Assembly (NCBI GenBank): GCA_009602735.1
Contig: WELA01006903.1
Span: 573,988 to 609,011, forward strand
DNA from: Mesotaenium endlicherianum
Lineage: Eukaryota > Streptophyta > Zygnematophyceae > Zygnematales > Mesotaeniaceae
Direction of reading: 5' to 3'
Length of the DNA: 35,024 bases
Shown: piece after piece, positions 22,004 through 33,910 of the stretch
Layout: every line of letters begins with the position of its first letter
Position numbering within the stretch: position 1 is the stretch's first letter
Translations under genes and position numbers: made by a program
Notes under the pieces: model-generated
The model's input: only the letters and a program-made list of their open reading frames with translations
Databases searched by the model: none
Told to the model about the DNA's origin: nothing

Positions 22004-23155
22004 ATGAGAGTTGCGTGCTCATCCTATTAGAATGGTCTAGATGCAAACAGCACACTAAGTACCTATATTCTACCTCAGTATGTACGCTGCACAATATTCT
22101 ACTCCTTTTGTCCACATTAGGAGGCACTGGTGGGTAGCTCACATGAGCAACGGATAGAAATTGGATGTGGAACAAATGTTCCTCCCATGGCCAACTATTC
22201 CGGAATTTTTGTAGGCACTATTAATGAAACGAGGGACGATCACCGGGTCCTCCTCCAGATTTTTTAATGTTAGGCGGACGCCCTATATCAGGACGGCACC
22301 TTTGATACAGTATGCTCAGCTAGAATCAGCTACGGCATAGGTTGAGCAAGCAGGTCAATAGTGGCAGAGTACATGTGTTAGCCATTTATTTGGGAGGAAA
22401 AGGTAAGCTAAGTGGAAGGGTAAGTTAGCATCTTAAACTCCAGCACCTAGTGGACCGACTATCCAAACAATTGATTCCATATTCCGCTTAAAGGCGGCTT
22501 GTATGTAAGGCGGCCAAAATCAGCACACAAATGATGTTGCTCATCATTCATAATCTACTCCTTGACACACTCCACGTCGTTGATGTATAATTCACGGAGA
22601 CTATGTACCAATTGAGTAAGCAAATTTGCAAGCATCGTTTTTTGCAGGTGGAAGTCATCATGGGGGCCATCATGTTATCAGTACCCTATGGCAAACTGCA
22701 TTATGAAGGTCATCAAAGGTCGTCTTTAGCGCCAGCTGTGCGGTACCACAACATGCAACACGTGTAATCCACGGAACGACCTCGCCTCTTAAACCAGTTC
22801 TCTTCCCGCATTCTACATGCATGCACCTACTTCATGCATATCCTGTAAGTGGTGGTAAGGAGCACAGATTAAACTTTTCCACATTGCATATTGGAAGACT
22901 GCATGTTGCTTCTGGAGTTATCAATTCCTCTTACAAAGACAGTTTCCTTTCGTACGTGGATTGGATGTAGATGCGCAGCTAGCATCAGTATTTTAACGAA
23001 AGAACTAAGGAAGGTAAAAAATATACATAGGCCTCTACATACCCGCAAATCTGTAATTTAAGTGGTATAAAAACTGCAGCCATGTTAGCCTCTTGTTAAC
23101 AAAGCTGAAAACTTCACTCACTCGCTCTGGAATGTTGAACATTAACGTGTCTGCC
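22004..23155. other. Convergent spacer between RER and CGI-58 stops
   Basis: About 1.15 kb separates the RER TAG (22001-22003) from the CGI-58 TAG (23156-23158, minus strand). It should hold both 3' UTRs. I see no gene. The same sequence recurs at 29338-30489. Confidence 0.6.
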
Positions 23156-26100
23156 CTAACCAAGCCTCCAAGTTTGCGAAAACTCAGCAAAGGCCACTTC
23201 TGCCTCTGACAAACTAGATTTACCCCCCACCTCTGCAGTACCCGCGCCAACCTCGTCGTGCAGGGCAACTGGTACTGGACCGCCAAGTGGCATATCCATA
23301 GGCTCCTGAGATGAAGAAGCAGGGAGCACCTCTTTGCAACCCTGGAGAACTGCGGCGTGGAATGCTGCCGCGTTGTCCATAAAGCAGAAATGCCCGCCCT
23401 GCAGCACGCGCCACATCGGCCCCCACCAGGATTGCAGCTCAGTAAGAGATGAGGCGCATGCATGGTGCTCGCAATCAGGGCTTATCGTTCTCGTCTTGTC
23501 GTGGCAACTCTGGCCTGACTTCAAGCCGTGTGCTGTTTCAGAAGGCCGCCTGCATGAGAAGGCTGAGGTACGTAGCGCCCCTCGAAGTTTTGGATGGAGA
23601 GACGGAAGAGACAGCAAGTGTTTCAGAGCAAGAGCGCACGCGAGTTCGCCACCGGGCAGCGTAAGCTACGTGAGAGGGGTGATGTAGCTGGACGCACGCA
23701 GCCAATGTTAGAAAAGCCACGTTCCACGTGCAACAGACAGCTGCAAAACGGACGTCCTCTCATTAGCTTCACTTTTTTAAAAGCCCAATCTCGGCAGTGT
23801 GATATACATTGCATTTCACATTCTGCACACGTCACCTTCAAAGTCCATTGTGGTTTTTGGAAAAGCACACCTCAGCGCGAGAAGGAGACGGGAGGGGTAC
23901 CTGGGGAATGGTGAAGACCTGGGCGGGCACCGGCATGAGGCGGGCGGCGATGCGGCCCGCCTCGACATCCATGAGGTCCGCAGAGCCGTAGATGAAAGTC
24001 GTCGGCACCCTCCACTTCTTCAAGCTGCAGCGAGAGGGTACACGTCTCGCGTTTAGGCTTTGGAGAGGGACCAGAGAAGCCACGACGGATGGTGCGGAGG
24101 CGCTCACTGACAGCAGCAACGACGACAAGCGTGGCAACAGCAGCATGGCGCCGTCTCCCAGCAGGCGCTATCCTGCCTTGCCTGCTCCCCTGTGCCCCCC
24201 CTGCCCCCTGCTTCACTACCTGGGCCTAGCTAGCAGGCCGTGCAAGATGAGGTCAGCCATGGTTTGCACGCCCTGCTCACTGAGGAGCTGGGCGTGAGCG
24301 CACGCACGTACGTATGTATATGCGTGTACATGAGTACAAACGGGTACATGTGTGTGTGTGTGTGTGTGTATTGGGGGGGGGGAAGGGGGACGAGAAATCA
24401 TCAATGTAGGGAAGGCATTGATGCTGGGGCTTCTCCTCACATGAGGGAGGGGCTTGTGCAGGCCAGAGGTCATTTAAGAAGTGTTTCAGAGGGATATACG
24501 CATACCATGACAACGTAGTACATACATCCACAGAGGTATCCACCAACAGCATAGAAGATAAAATAGCAACAGGTGTGATTGATTACTGAAAGCCCGGTGC
24601 CATTGTGTCAGCCCACCCTGCCTGCGTCTGCAGCAAGCGCGTCCAGCAAGATAAAAACAAAGATTTGGTGCGGATGGGCTACAGCTCCAAGCAACTCACT
24701 CGTGGCACAGGGGCGACCGGGCAAAACCGCCAGGCGAGAACACGTGGCGCAGGCAGAGCTCGCCACTTGGCCTCGACGCCAGGCAGTGATACAGATAATC
24801 TGGCGCGCGCACACACATACACCGCCATAGGCCACCGCAGGCAAGAGCCCGAGAGCACGTGAGGCTTCCGATGGGTACGCAAAAATCAAACACTTGGAAT
24901 ATCGACTGACACCGCCCTGCGCTCAGGTCCCTTGACCCAGAGAGCCACATGGATGCAACGGAGAGAGAGAACAGCACACCAGCGCATCGCATGTATGCAC
25001 CAGCGCTTGCACAAAAGACCGCCGGGAGTGAGGGCTCAAGCTCCGCTCACTCTGCGAGGTGCCCGGCCATGCCAGGCAGGGGCAGGCACAAGGCCGGGGA
25101 GGAACGGTGGAAGCAACTTAGAGTGAGGGGCAGGAGGTGCACGAGAGGGTGAAGAGGGGGCGCGCCACCCACACCCACACCCACCAGTGAAGAGGGGCGC
25201 CTCTGCGGGCGAGAGCCTGAGGCCGCGCGCGCCATCGCCGAAGCGGCTGCGCGTGTACGCCTGCACCACGCCGGGGCCCCACCAGCCCAGCATCCTGCGA
25301 GCCCGCCCGCCCGCCCGNCACTCCCCCCCTCGTCGCCGGTCTGGGAGGAGCTCGTGCGGGCGTGGGGCCGGGGATTCGCAAGAGCTGCACTCTCCGAAAT
25401 GCAGTGCACGGCTTGGAGCACACCCGTTGTGCGCAAGCACCCCATCCGTCCATCTGTCTTTGTGTCTGTTTGTCTGTGTATCTGTCTCTGTATCTGCCTG
25501 TCGGTCTGTCTATTCATCGATCTCTATATGCATCTACCTGTTTATACTTCATACATCGTAAGCGAGAAAAAAGTGCGGGGCACTCTGCGAGGAGCCAAAG
25601 TGATTGGCTGAGAAGGTGGATGGGTTCCACACTACCTTCCCCCTCCCGAACAAGGCTGCTTCTGATGGAGCGCGTGGGCGGGGGGGGGGAGGAGGGACGG
25701 GGGAGGGGGGGGGCAACATATCGCTTTCAGCGTGGGCGACCGACCGCCTGGACATGCGCTGAGCAAGAAGCACGCTCCCCCCTCGCCTGCTCGCTGGCCT
25801 GGCTGTTGCATAAGGGCCTGGTGTGCGTGTATCGGCGTGGCGCGCTCTTGTCCCTACGGGCCACAAGGGGGTTCCTGCGCCTGCTGGTTTTGCAGAGAAG
25901 GGTACAGCCCATGGATTACGCTGCGTGTGGAAGGGAGGCAGAGGCGTTTTGCCTTCTGGCCACTCTGTCCTGCTGAGGCGAGAAGGCCCTGCACTTTGTC
26001 GTGGAGCCAGCTTTCGATGATTTTGAGCAGCCTGTTCCCTTAGCTAGCCACCTGTCACGCTGTGCCCGTCGACCATCTCTGTCCGCCCGTGCGTGTGTGC

Positions 26101-27243
26101 GTGCGCACGTGTGTGTGTGTGTGTGTGTGTCTGTGTGCGAATGCACACGCTGCACGTAGATGCAATCGTGCCAGCGCATGGGTGCATGTCTCGCTGTTTG
26201 ATCCAGGGAGAGAGTAGGGAGCAGCATGTTTGCAACTTTGTTTGGAGGCTAACAGTACGAAGCAGACACGTGGGAGCAGGACACGGAGGCGGATGATATC
26301 GTGGAAGCCATCAACGCGGCCGTCCCGGGCGCTCTCCGAGCGACAGATGTCAGCCAGGTGCGGAGGCGTGCTTGTTTTTCTGCCAGCTGCAGCTCTTCTT
26401 GTTCTTCTGCTCACAGGCTAGCCTGCTCAAGGTTTTTCCTGTCTAATCAGCTCCCACACCAAGTTGCAGAAAATATACCTACACACACACACACACACAC
26501 ACATGTACGCACGTACTCGCACACACATACTCGTGGTTTTTTTTTGCAAGTACGTTGCTTGCCTATGGCTCATGCGCACGTGCGCAGACTTAGGCATCAA
26601 CATTGCCCCTTGTGTCTGCTCGTGCCCGAAATTGCTTTCTCTGTCGCCTCATACTGGAATTCTTGTGCAGCATAAAAAGCCACAAATAGTCTTTATTCTG
26701 GTAGTTCCTGATGTCATCAACGTTCAGAGTACGCCACGTGACCCACTGTGGTGACATCCGTCTGTCCAATGGCCAGGGGCTCACTCGCAGCCCGCCCGAC
26801 AGCAGGTGTTGCAGGTAGCAGAGAATAAAATGGTGTTGCCACATGTTGGCCGGAGGGGGTGTGGGAGGGGCCTCTTCCTGCCTTGCCACCTTGGGACCAC
26901 CACCCACCACCACCACCACCACCACCACCACCATTACCACCATAATTGATATGCAGAGCAAGGGTGTGATGCTGACAAAAAGAAGTGGGCAAGCCATCTC
27001 TCCGCATCGGCAGACCCCAGCAGCCAACTATTGCGTGCGGACAAAATGATCGACTAGGCCAACGCAAGTTCCCTGAGGTGGCAGCCCAAAGGGCCAGGTG
27101 GAGAGGGCCGGGCGGCATTGCCACCTGGAGGGCGTAGCGGGACGCCACGTAGGCCCCGAAGGAGTGGCCCAGAAGCACAAAAGTGCGGAGGCCTTGCGCC
27201 GCCCGCCAGTCCTCCAGCGCATTCACAAACCACGCCTCCGCCT
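23156..27243 (-). CDS. CGI58: CGI-58/ABHD5-like hydrolase, copy A as laid out (one exon absent, 5' end missing)
   Basis: Exons on the minus strand are 27243-27125 (AEAWFVNALEDWRAAQG, LLGHSFGAY), 25294-25185, 24799-24700, 24024-23901 and 23398-23156; they match the complete set at 30490-33910. The 149-nt exon with HPERVDHLILVGPAGF, expected between 27125 and 25294, is not found in 25319-26802. Without it the donor (phase 0) and next acceptor (phase 2) do not agree, so this copy would be frameshifted. The likeliest reason is contig misordering around the N at 25318, not a true pseudogene. Family and function are described under the other copy. Confidence 0.6.
25318..25318. other. Single-N contig join ending duplicate copy A
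   Basis: The N follows gcccgcccgcccg. In copy B the same string continues without a break into a CG/CA alternating repeat (32652 onward), a plausible place for an assembler to stop. Confidence 0.85.
25319..26802. other. Unique segment, probably intron of CGI-58; coding-like islands on plus strand
   Basis: This part lies between the two duplicated blocks and is not repeated. It has TCTG-type tetranucleotide repeats (about 25450-25530), a GT run (about 26090-26132), a CA run (about 26481-26503) and G-rich runs. Plus-strand stretches that read like protein are about 25335-25440 (VWEELVRAWGRGFARAALSE), 25979-26046 (KALHFVVEPAFDDFEQPVP) and 26275-26358 (DTEADDIVEAINAAVPGALR, flanked by ag and gt). 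I recognise none of them and cannot join them in phase. If contigs are merged as proposed, all of this is inside the CGI-58 intron. Confidence 0.35.
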
Positions 27244-27285
27244 CTGCGTGCGCAAGCATCCTCATCCCCTACACCCCCCCCCCCC
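26803..27285. repeat. 483-bp duplicated block, copy A
   Basis: Matches 33470-33952 at an offset of 6667. It includes a (CAC)n run (about 26897-26942) and the CGI-58 nucleophile-elbow exon. It ends in a run of 12 C directly before the N at 27286; copy B has 13 C and then reads on. Confidence 0.92.
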
Positions 27286-27286
27286 N
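27286..27286. other. Single-N contig join before duplicate copy B
   Basis: Separates a 12-C run from the first base of copy B (27287), which corresponds to 19953, inside RER intron 3. The contig therefore starts in the middle of an intron already present in this window. Confidence 0.85.
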
Positions 27287-30200
27287 AGTGGCTGGTAGTG
27301 CACTACGGGCTGCACTTTGAGATACGGAGGCACCTAAACATGCGTGCTCTTATAAACAGTGCTTTTTACTTTGGCAACACAAGCTTTTGACCATGGAGGC
27401 AATCAGCTTGCATGTTGATGCAACAGCTGACACAGCTCTCCAACTGTGACAGGTGCTTTGCCTACAAGGGAGCACTTTACGGGGTCATTGGAGCAGCCAT
27501 GGGTATTCTGGGAACCCTTGCTGTACATGGGTTGACATCCTTTAGAGAAAAGGCATGCACCCTTACATCGCTCCTGTCTATTGAGCTTCTTGTTGACCGT
27601 ATGCCTGCATTGAGCTGCTATGTCAGAGTAGCGAGAGTCTAGCATCCCAAGGAAATACTAAATTCACTGTATAGGTGATGCATCATAGGACCTGCTTTTG
27701 TTCAACTTCTTCTATGGCGTCTGCCAAGCGCCCAAAGCATAGGGGGATTGGTCCGTTCGATAAAAACACGTGTAGCTCTGGGCAAATGGATGTGGATATA
27801 ATTTGCAAGGAACCTGTATGAAGATGCCTCATTCCTAAATTCTGCAAGCTCCTTCAATGTGCTGTGATAGAGATTGTCTCCTGGCCATTCGTACGATGTT
27901 TGAGCTGGGCCTACTTAAACTACAGTGCGACGCCATACGTTCCTTCGTCACCGCTGAGATAGGGTGCTATGCCATAAACCCTCAAGGTCATTGTGTCAAG
28001 GAACTTGCTAACGGGGGGAAGGGAGGGAAGCGAGAGGGAAAGAGGGTGAAGGTGAGGGAAAGAGAGGGGGCGGAAGGAGGGGAAGAGGGAGGGAGGAGGA
28101 CACGGGGGTAGAGAGGAAGAGGGAGGGGTGGAGGGAGGAAGAGGAAAGGGCGGCGGGAGATGGAAAGGGAGGATAAGTGAGACTAAGGGATAATGGATGA
28201 GATTGAAAGAAGGGGGTAGGGAGGGAGGGTGGCAGGAAGTCAACAAGAGGGCAAGTTATTATTTTTTTCCCCTGTTTCTCCAGCAAATAACTCCCAGTTT
28301 CTTGCTTGCGCTGTACAGGCAGACCCATCCTATGTCCCTCCTGCAACAGAGCAGCCAGTCTTGAAGGCAGGTCTTGCCTGGTTGATCTTCATGAGCTGCT
28401 CCTCAAATACACGGTACTCGCTCTCCCTTGGCGCATAGGACATCAGATGCACATGCTCTGGGGCAGCAGTCCTTCACACATGTTCAATTCCTTTAGGAAG
28501 CATCACAAGCATGCTGAACGCTTTTGGGAGACACATAAGCTGTCCCTTGGCTTCCATCTCTGTCATCGTTCCAGTGCCGGCCCTTGAGCTTACGTAGTGC
28601 TCTTCATATGCATGAAATATAGCTCACATTTGGATTCCTGGGTATTGTAGGATGGTGACTGTATGCCCCATCTGCATAAAATAATGTAGCCTTTCATTCT
28701 CGGGGTCACGGCCTTTTACCATGTGAGGCCTATATATAGGTTGTATGACCCTCCATCCATTTTCTTTGTGGGCGTGGGGGCAATCTTGTTTGAGACTGTG
28801 TAGGTACCAGGCAGTGAACGGCATGGAGCGGCTGCTCTATGGTGCTCTCCCAAGCGGGCCTGCGCGCATTGTGACCGTCGGGATGCGCTTGGGCAACAAC
28901 TTTCTCGGCTCTGTACGCTCTTTTCCCTCTGCTACTCATCATCCTCTTCTCCATTGCCCAGCTTCAAGATGATGCCATCGTGTTAATGTGCATTGCATCT
29001 CGTGCACACGTCTCTCAACTTCATCACGTGTAAAAGTTCATGCATGTCAGAAAGTACTCCGCATGAGCTTCACTGACGGTACGTGCAGGGAGAAGGAAGC
29101 GCGTTATGAGGGAGATATCCAATTAAGTTTCACGGATTTAAATGAGGGCTTGAGGCAAAGTCACGCGCGTAAACGGGCTGTTTTTTATGATGTGCATCAC
29201 AGATGAACTTTGTGGCATTGGCCAAAGCGCTGGAGCTGCAGCAGCCACGGCAGGTGAAGGCCCAGGTGGCAGTTGCTGGCGGTACAGAGCAGGCTCCGAG
29301 CGGGAACTTGTTGATGAGTAAAGTAAATCGCTCATAGATGAGAGTTGCGTGCTCATCCTATTAGAATGGTCTAGATGCAAACAGCACACTAAGTACCTAT
29401 ATTCTACCTCAGTATGTACGCTGCACAATATTCTACTCCTTTTGTCCACATTAGGAGGCACTGGTGGGTAGCTCACATGAGCAACGGATAGAAATTGGAT
29501 GTGGAACAAATGTTCCTCCCATGGCCAACTATTCCGGAATTTTTGTAGGCACTATTAATGAAACGAGGGACGATCACCGGGTCCTCCTCCAGATTTTTTA
29601 ATGTTAGGCGGACGCCCTATATCAGGACGGCACCTTTGATACAGTATGCTCAGCTAGAATCAGCTACGGCATAGGTTGAGCAAGCAGGTCAATAGTGGCA
29701 GAGTACATGTGTTAGCCATTTATTTGGGAGGAAAAGGTAAGCTAAGTGGAAGGGTAAGTTAGCATCTTAAACTCCAGCACCTAGTGGACCGACTATCCAA
29801 ACAATTGATTCCATATTCCGCTTAAAGGCGGCTTGTATGTAAGGCGGCCAAAATCAGCACACAAATGATGTTGCTCATCATTCATAATCTACTCCTTGAC
29901 ACACTCCACGTCGTTGATGTATAATTCACGGAGACTATGTACCAATTGAGTAAGCAAATTTGCAAGCATCGTTTTTTGCAGGTGGAAGTCATCATGGGGG
30001 CCATCATGTTATCAGTACCCTATGGCAAACTGCATTATGAAGGTCATCAAAGGTCGTCTTTAGCGCCAGCTGTGCGGTACCACAACATGCAACACGTGTA
30101 ATCCACGGAACGACCTCGCCTCTTAAACCAGTTCTCTTCCCGCATTCTACATGCATGCACCTACTTCATGCATATCCTGTAAGTGGTGGTAAGGAGCACA

Positions 30201-32651
30201 GATTAAACTTTTCCACATTGCATATTGGAAGACTGCATGTTGCTTCTGGAGTTATCAATTCCTCTTACAAAGACAGTTTCCTTTCGTACGTGGATTGGAT
30301 GTAGATGCGCAGCTAGCATCAGTATTTTAACGAAAGAACTAAGGAAGGTAAAAAATATACATAGGCCTCTACATACCCGCAAATCTGTAATTTAAGTGGT
30401 ATAAAAACTGCAGCCATGTTAGCCTCTTGTTAACAAAGCTGAAAACTTCACTCACTCGCTCTGGAATGTTGAACATTAACGTGTCTGCCCTAACCAAGCC
30501 TCCAAGTTTGCGAAAACTCAGCAAAGGCCACTTCTGCCTCTGACAAACTAGATTTACCCCCCACCTCTGCAGTACCCGCGCCAACCTCGTCGTGCAGGGC
30601 AACTGGTACTGGACCGCCAAGTGGCATATCCATAGGCTCCTGAGATGAAGAAGCAGGGAGCACCTCTTTGCAACCCTGGAGAACTGCGGCGTGGAATGCT
30701 GCCGCGTTGTCCATAAAGCAGAAATGCCCGCCCTGCAGCACGCGCCACATCGGCCCCCACCAGGATTGCAGCTCAGTAAGAGATGAGGCGCATGCATGGT
30801 GCTCGCAATCAGGGCTTATCGTTCTCGTCTTGTCGTGGCAACTCTGGCCTGACTTCAAGCCGTGTGCTGTTTCAGAAGGCCGCCTGCATGAGAAGGCTGA
30901 GGTACGTAGCGCCCCTCGAAGTTTTGGATGGAGAGACGGAAGAGACAGCAAGTGTTTCAGAGCAAGAGCGCACGCGAGTTCGCCACCGGGCAGCGTAAGC
31001 TACGTGAGAGGGGTGATGTAGCTGGACGCACGCAGCCAATGTTAGAAAAGCCACGTTCCACGTGCAACAGACAGCTGCAAAACGGACGTCCTCTCATTAG
31101 CTTCACTTTTTTAAAAGCCCAATCTCGGCAGTGTGATATACATTGCATTTCACATTCTGCACACGTCACCTTCAAAGTCCATTGTGGTTTTTGGAAAAGC
31201 ACACCTCAGCGCGAGAAGGAGACGGGAGGGGTACCTGGGGAATGGTGAAGACCTGGGCGGGCACCGGCATGAGGCGGGCGGCGATGCGGCCCGCCTCGAC
31301 ATCCATGAGGTCCGCAGAGCCGTAGATGAAAGTCGTCGGCACCCTCCACTTCTTCAAGCTGCAGCGAGAGGGTACACGTCTCGCGTTTAGGCTTTGGAGA
31401 GGGACCAGAGAAGCCACGACGGATGGTGCGGAGGCGCTCACTGACAGCAGCAACGACGACAAGCGTGGCAACAGCAGCATGGCGCCGTCTCCCAGCAGGC
31501 GCTATCCTGCCTTGCCTGCTCCCCTGTGCCCCCCCTGCCCCCTGCTTCACTACCTGGGCCTAGCTAGCAGGCCGTGCAAGATGAGGTCAGCCATGGTTTG
31601 CACGCCCTGCTCACTGAGGAGCTGGGCGTGAGCGCACGCACGTACGTATGTATATGCGTGTACATGAGTACAAACGGGTACATGTGTGTGTGTGTGTGTG
31701 TGTATTGGGGGGGGGGAAGGGGGACGAGAAATCATCAATGTAGGGAAGGCATTGATGCTGGGGCTTCTCCTCACATGAGGGAGGGGCTTGTGCAGGCCAG
31801 AGGTCATTTAAGAAGTGTTTCAGAGGGATATACGCATACCATGACAACGTAGTACATACATCCACAGAGGTATCCACCAACAGCATAGAAGATAAAATAG
31901 CAACAGGTGTGATTGATTACTGAAAGCCCGGTGCCATTGTGTCAGCCCACCCTGCCTGCGTCTGCAGCAAGCGCGTCCAGCAAGATAAAAACAAAGATTT
32001 GGTGCGGATGGGCTACAGCTCCAAGCAACTCACTCGTGGCACAGGGGCGACCGGGCAAAACCGCCAGGCGAGAACACGTGGCGCAGGCAGAGCTCGCCAC
32101 TTGGCCTCGACGCCAGGCAGTGATACAGATAATCTGGCGCGCGCACACACATACACCGCCATAGGCCACCGCAGGCAAGAGCCCGAGAGCACGTGAGGCT
32201 TCCGATGGGTACGCAAAAATCAAACACTTGGAATATCGACTGACACCGCCCTGCGCTCAGGTCCCTTGACCCAGAGAGCCACATGGATGCAACGGAGAGA
32301 GAGAACAGCACACCAGCGCATCGCATGTATGCACCAGCGCTTGCACAAAAGACCGCCGGGAGTGAGGGCTCAAGCTCCGCTCACTCTGCGAGGTGCCCGG
32401 CCATGCCAGGCAGGGGCAGGCACAAGGCCGGGGAGGAACGGTGGAAGCAACTTAGAGTGAGGGGCAGGAGGTGCACGAGAGGGTGAAGAGGGGGCGCGCC
32501 ACCCACACCCACACCCACCAGTGAAGAGGGGCGCCTCTGCGGGCGAGAGCCTGAGGCCGCGCGCGCCATCGCCGAAGCGGCTGCGCGTGTACGCCTGCAC
32601 CACGCCGGGGCCCCACCAGCCCAGCATCCTGCGAGCCCGCCCGCCCGCCCG
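27287..32651. repeat. 5.4-kb duplicated block, copy B
   Basis: Second copy of 19953-25317. Unlike copy A it continues past its end without a break into 32652-33468, which carries the exon that copy A lacks. Confidence 0.93.
27453..29337 (+). pseudogene. RER: RER 3' half (exons 4-7 only), probable assembly duplicate
   Basis: Exons 27453-27598, 28284-28413, 28804-28912 and 29203-29337 are the same as RER exons 4-7 at 20119-22003. Exons 1-3, with the transit peptide and first part of DUF3411, are absent because the block begins at 27287. As printed it cannot encode a full protein. All splice sites and the stop are intact with no damage, which argues against an ageing pseudogene and for a duplicate of the same locus. 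Confidence 0.75.
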
Positions 32652-33910
32652 CATGCGCGCGCGCGCACACACACACACACACACACATACACACAAGCGC
32701 GCGCACGCAAGCACGAGAGCAGCCCGGGGGATGAGCACGTGTTGGCTGTGCGGCACGAACCCAGCCGGGAGAAGAATGACCGGGCCTAGTGCGGGGGGGC
32801 TGCTGGATCGAAGGGGGGGCGTAGGTGGGCGGTCCTAAAGGGAGAAACGCTGGCACGCCCAGGTGCAGCGGCAGCAGTGGCGGCGGCAGTGACCGGGGGG
32901 GTGAAGGGCTCCAAGTCTCCAGAGAAGAGGCATCTCAGCTGGCGGCAGAGCGGTCCCCACTCTGCTCATTGCGCGTGGGAGAGGGGGGCCTCACAAGAGC
33001 ACAAGCATGCCGGTCGACGCGCACGTCGGCGTGCGAGTGCATGTGCACGTACGCCGCTCAGAGATGCACGAGCGAGCGCATGCTGTTAGAAGTGCATGAT
33101 TGAATTGCGTGATGGATGCGTTGACGAGGTCTGCAAACCGACACTGCGGGGTGCCGTGATGGCACACGGCACGCAGCTGTGCTGCTGCTGCTGCTCCCGC
33201 AAAAGAGCAAGAAGAAGCAGAGCCGGCTGCTGCTGACTGACGAGGGTAAGGAATTTGGAGATGGTGCACAACCTGACGAGCGAAAGCGGAGTCAGGCCGC
33301 TCTGCCAGATGGCGCTCAGCAGCGAGCCGAGCCAGCTGGCGCGGAACTCCTTCATGCGATGCGACTCAGGCGCAAAGCCGGCGGGGCCCACCAGGATGAG
33401 ATGATCCACTCTCTCGGGGTGCTGCCAGATGTTGCCACGCCGAAGCACCCAGATTCAAACACCCCCCCNCAGGTGTTGCAGGTAGCAGAGAATAAAATGG
33501 TGTTGCCACATGTTGGCCGGAGGGGGTGTGGGAGGGGCCTCTTCCTGCCTTGCCACCTTGGGACCACCACCCACCACCACCACCACCACCACCACCACCA
33601 TTACCACCATAATTGATATGCAGAGCAAGGGTGTGATGCTGACAAAAAGAAGTGGGCAAGCCATCTCTCCGCATCGGCAGACCCCAGCAGCCAACTATTG
33701 CGTGCGGACAAAATGATCGACTAGGCCAACGCAAGTTCCCTGAGGTGGCAGCCCAAAGGGCCAGGTGGAGAGGGCCGGGCGGCATTGCCACCTGGAGGGC
33801 GTAGCGGGACGCCACGTAGGCCCCGAAGGAGTGGCCCAGAAGCACAAAAGTGCGGAGGCCTTGCGCCGCCCGCCAGTCCTCCAGCGCATTCACAAACCAC
33901 GCCTCCGCCT
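30490..33910 (-). CDS. CGI58: CGI-58/ABHD5-type alpha/beta hydrolase and putative lysolipid acyltransferase, 5' end missing
   Basis: Six exons join in phase on the minus strand: 33910-33792, 33421-33273, 32628-32519, 32133-32034, 31358-31235 and 30732-30490 (about 281 residues). In order they show EAWFVNALEDW, the nucleophile elbow LLGHSFGAY, HPERVDHLILVGPAGF, WGPGVVQAYTRSRFG, DYLYHCLASRPSGELCLRH, WRVPTTFIYGSADLMD and GGHFCFMDN. The last gives the catalytic His and the HX4D acyltransferase motif. This series is specific to the CGI-58/ABHD4/ABHD5 family. Animal ABHD5 has Asn in place of the elbow Ser; here Ser is kept, as in Arabidopsis CGI-58, which shows lipase and lysophosphatidic acid acyltransferase activity and limits neutral-lipid storage. 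About 80 N-terminal residues, including the oxyanion HGYG segment, must lie beyond the window. The C-terminus carries some 50 extra residues. The exon 33910 acceptor is inferred. An N at 33469 lies in the first intron. Confidence 0.87.
32652..32712. repeat. Alternating CG/CA purine-pyrimidine repeat
   Basis: catgcgcgcgcgcgcaca.. then a CA run and gcgcgc again, in the CGI-58 intron just upstream (minus strand) of the 32628 acceptor. Alternating purine-pyrimidine DNA of this kind can adopt Z-form and is hard to assemble. It starts where the other copy breaks off at an N. Confidence 0.8.
33469..33469. other. Single-N contig join
   Basis: Lies between a C run (33462-33468) and the first base of the 483-bp repeat copy B, inside a CGI-58 intron. 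Confidence 0.85.

Larger units (their letters stand above)
19953..25317. repeat. 5.4-kb duplicated block, copy A
   Basis: 5365 bases identical by reading to 27287-32651 at a constant offset of 7334, with every compared open frame the same length and sequence. It covers RER exons 4-7 and the last four CGI-58 exons. It ends directly at the N at 25318. No diverged site or indel was noticed, which favours an assembly duplicate over an old genomic duplication. Confidence 0.93.

Noticed and set aside
26481..26530. Regular CA-rich array considered as a CRISPR-like repeat
   Set aside because: Simple dinucleotide microsatellite without spacers, in a eukaryotic genome.
19953..32651. A real tandem gene duplication of RER and CGI-58
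   Set aside because: Constant offset, no difference noticed, truncation inside introns and single Ns at block edges fit overlapping contigs better. Not excluded without read data.
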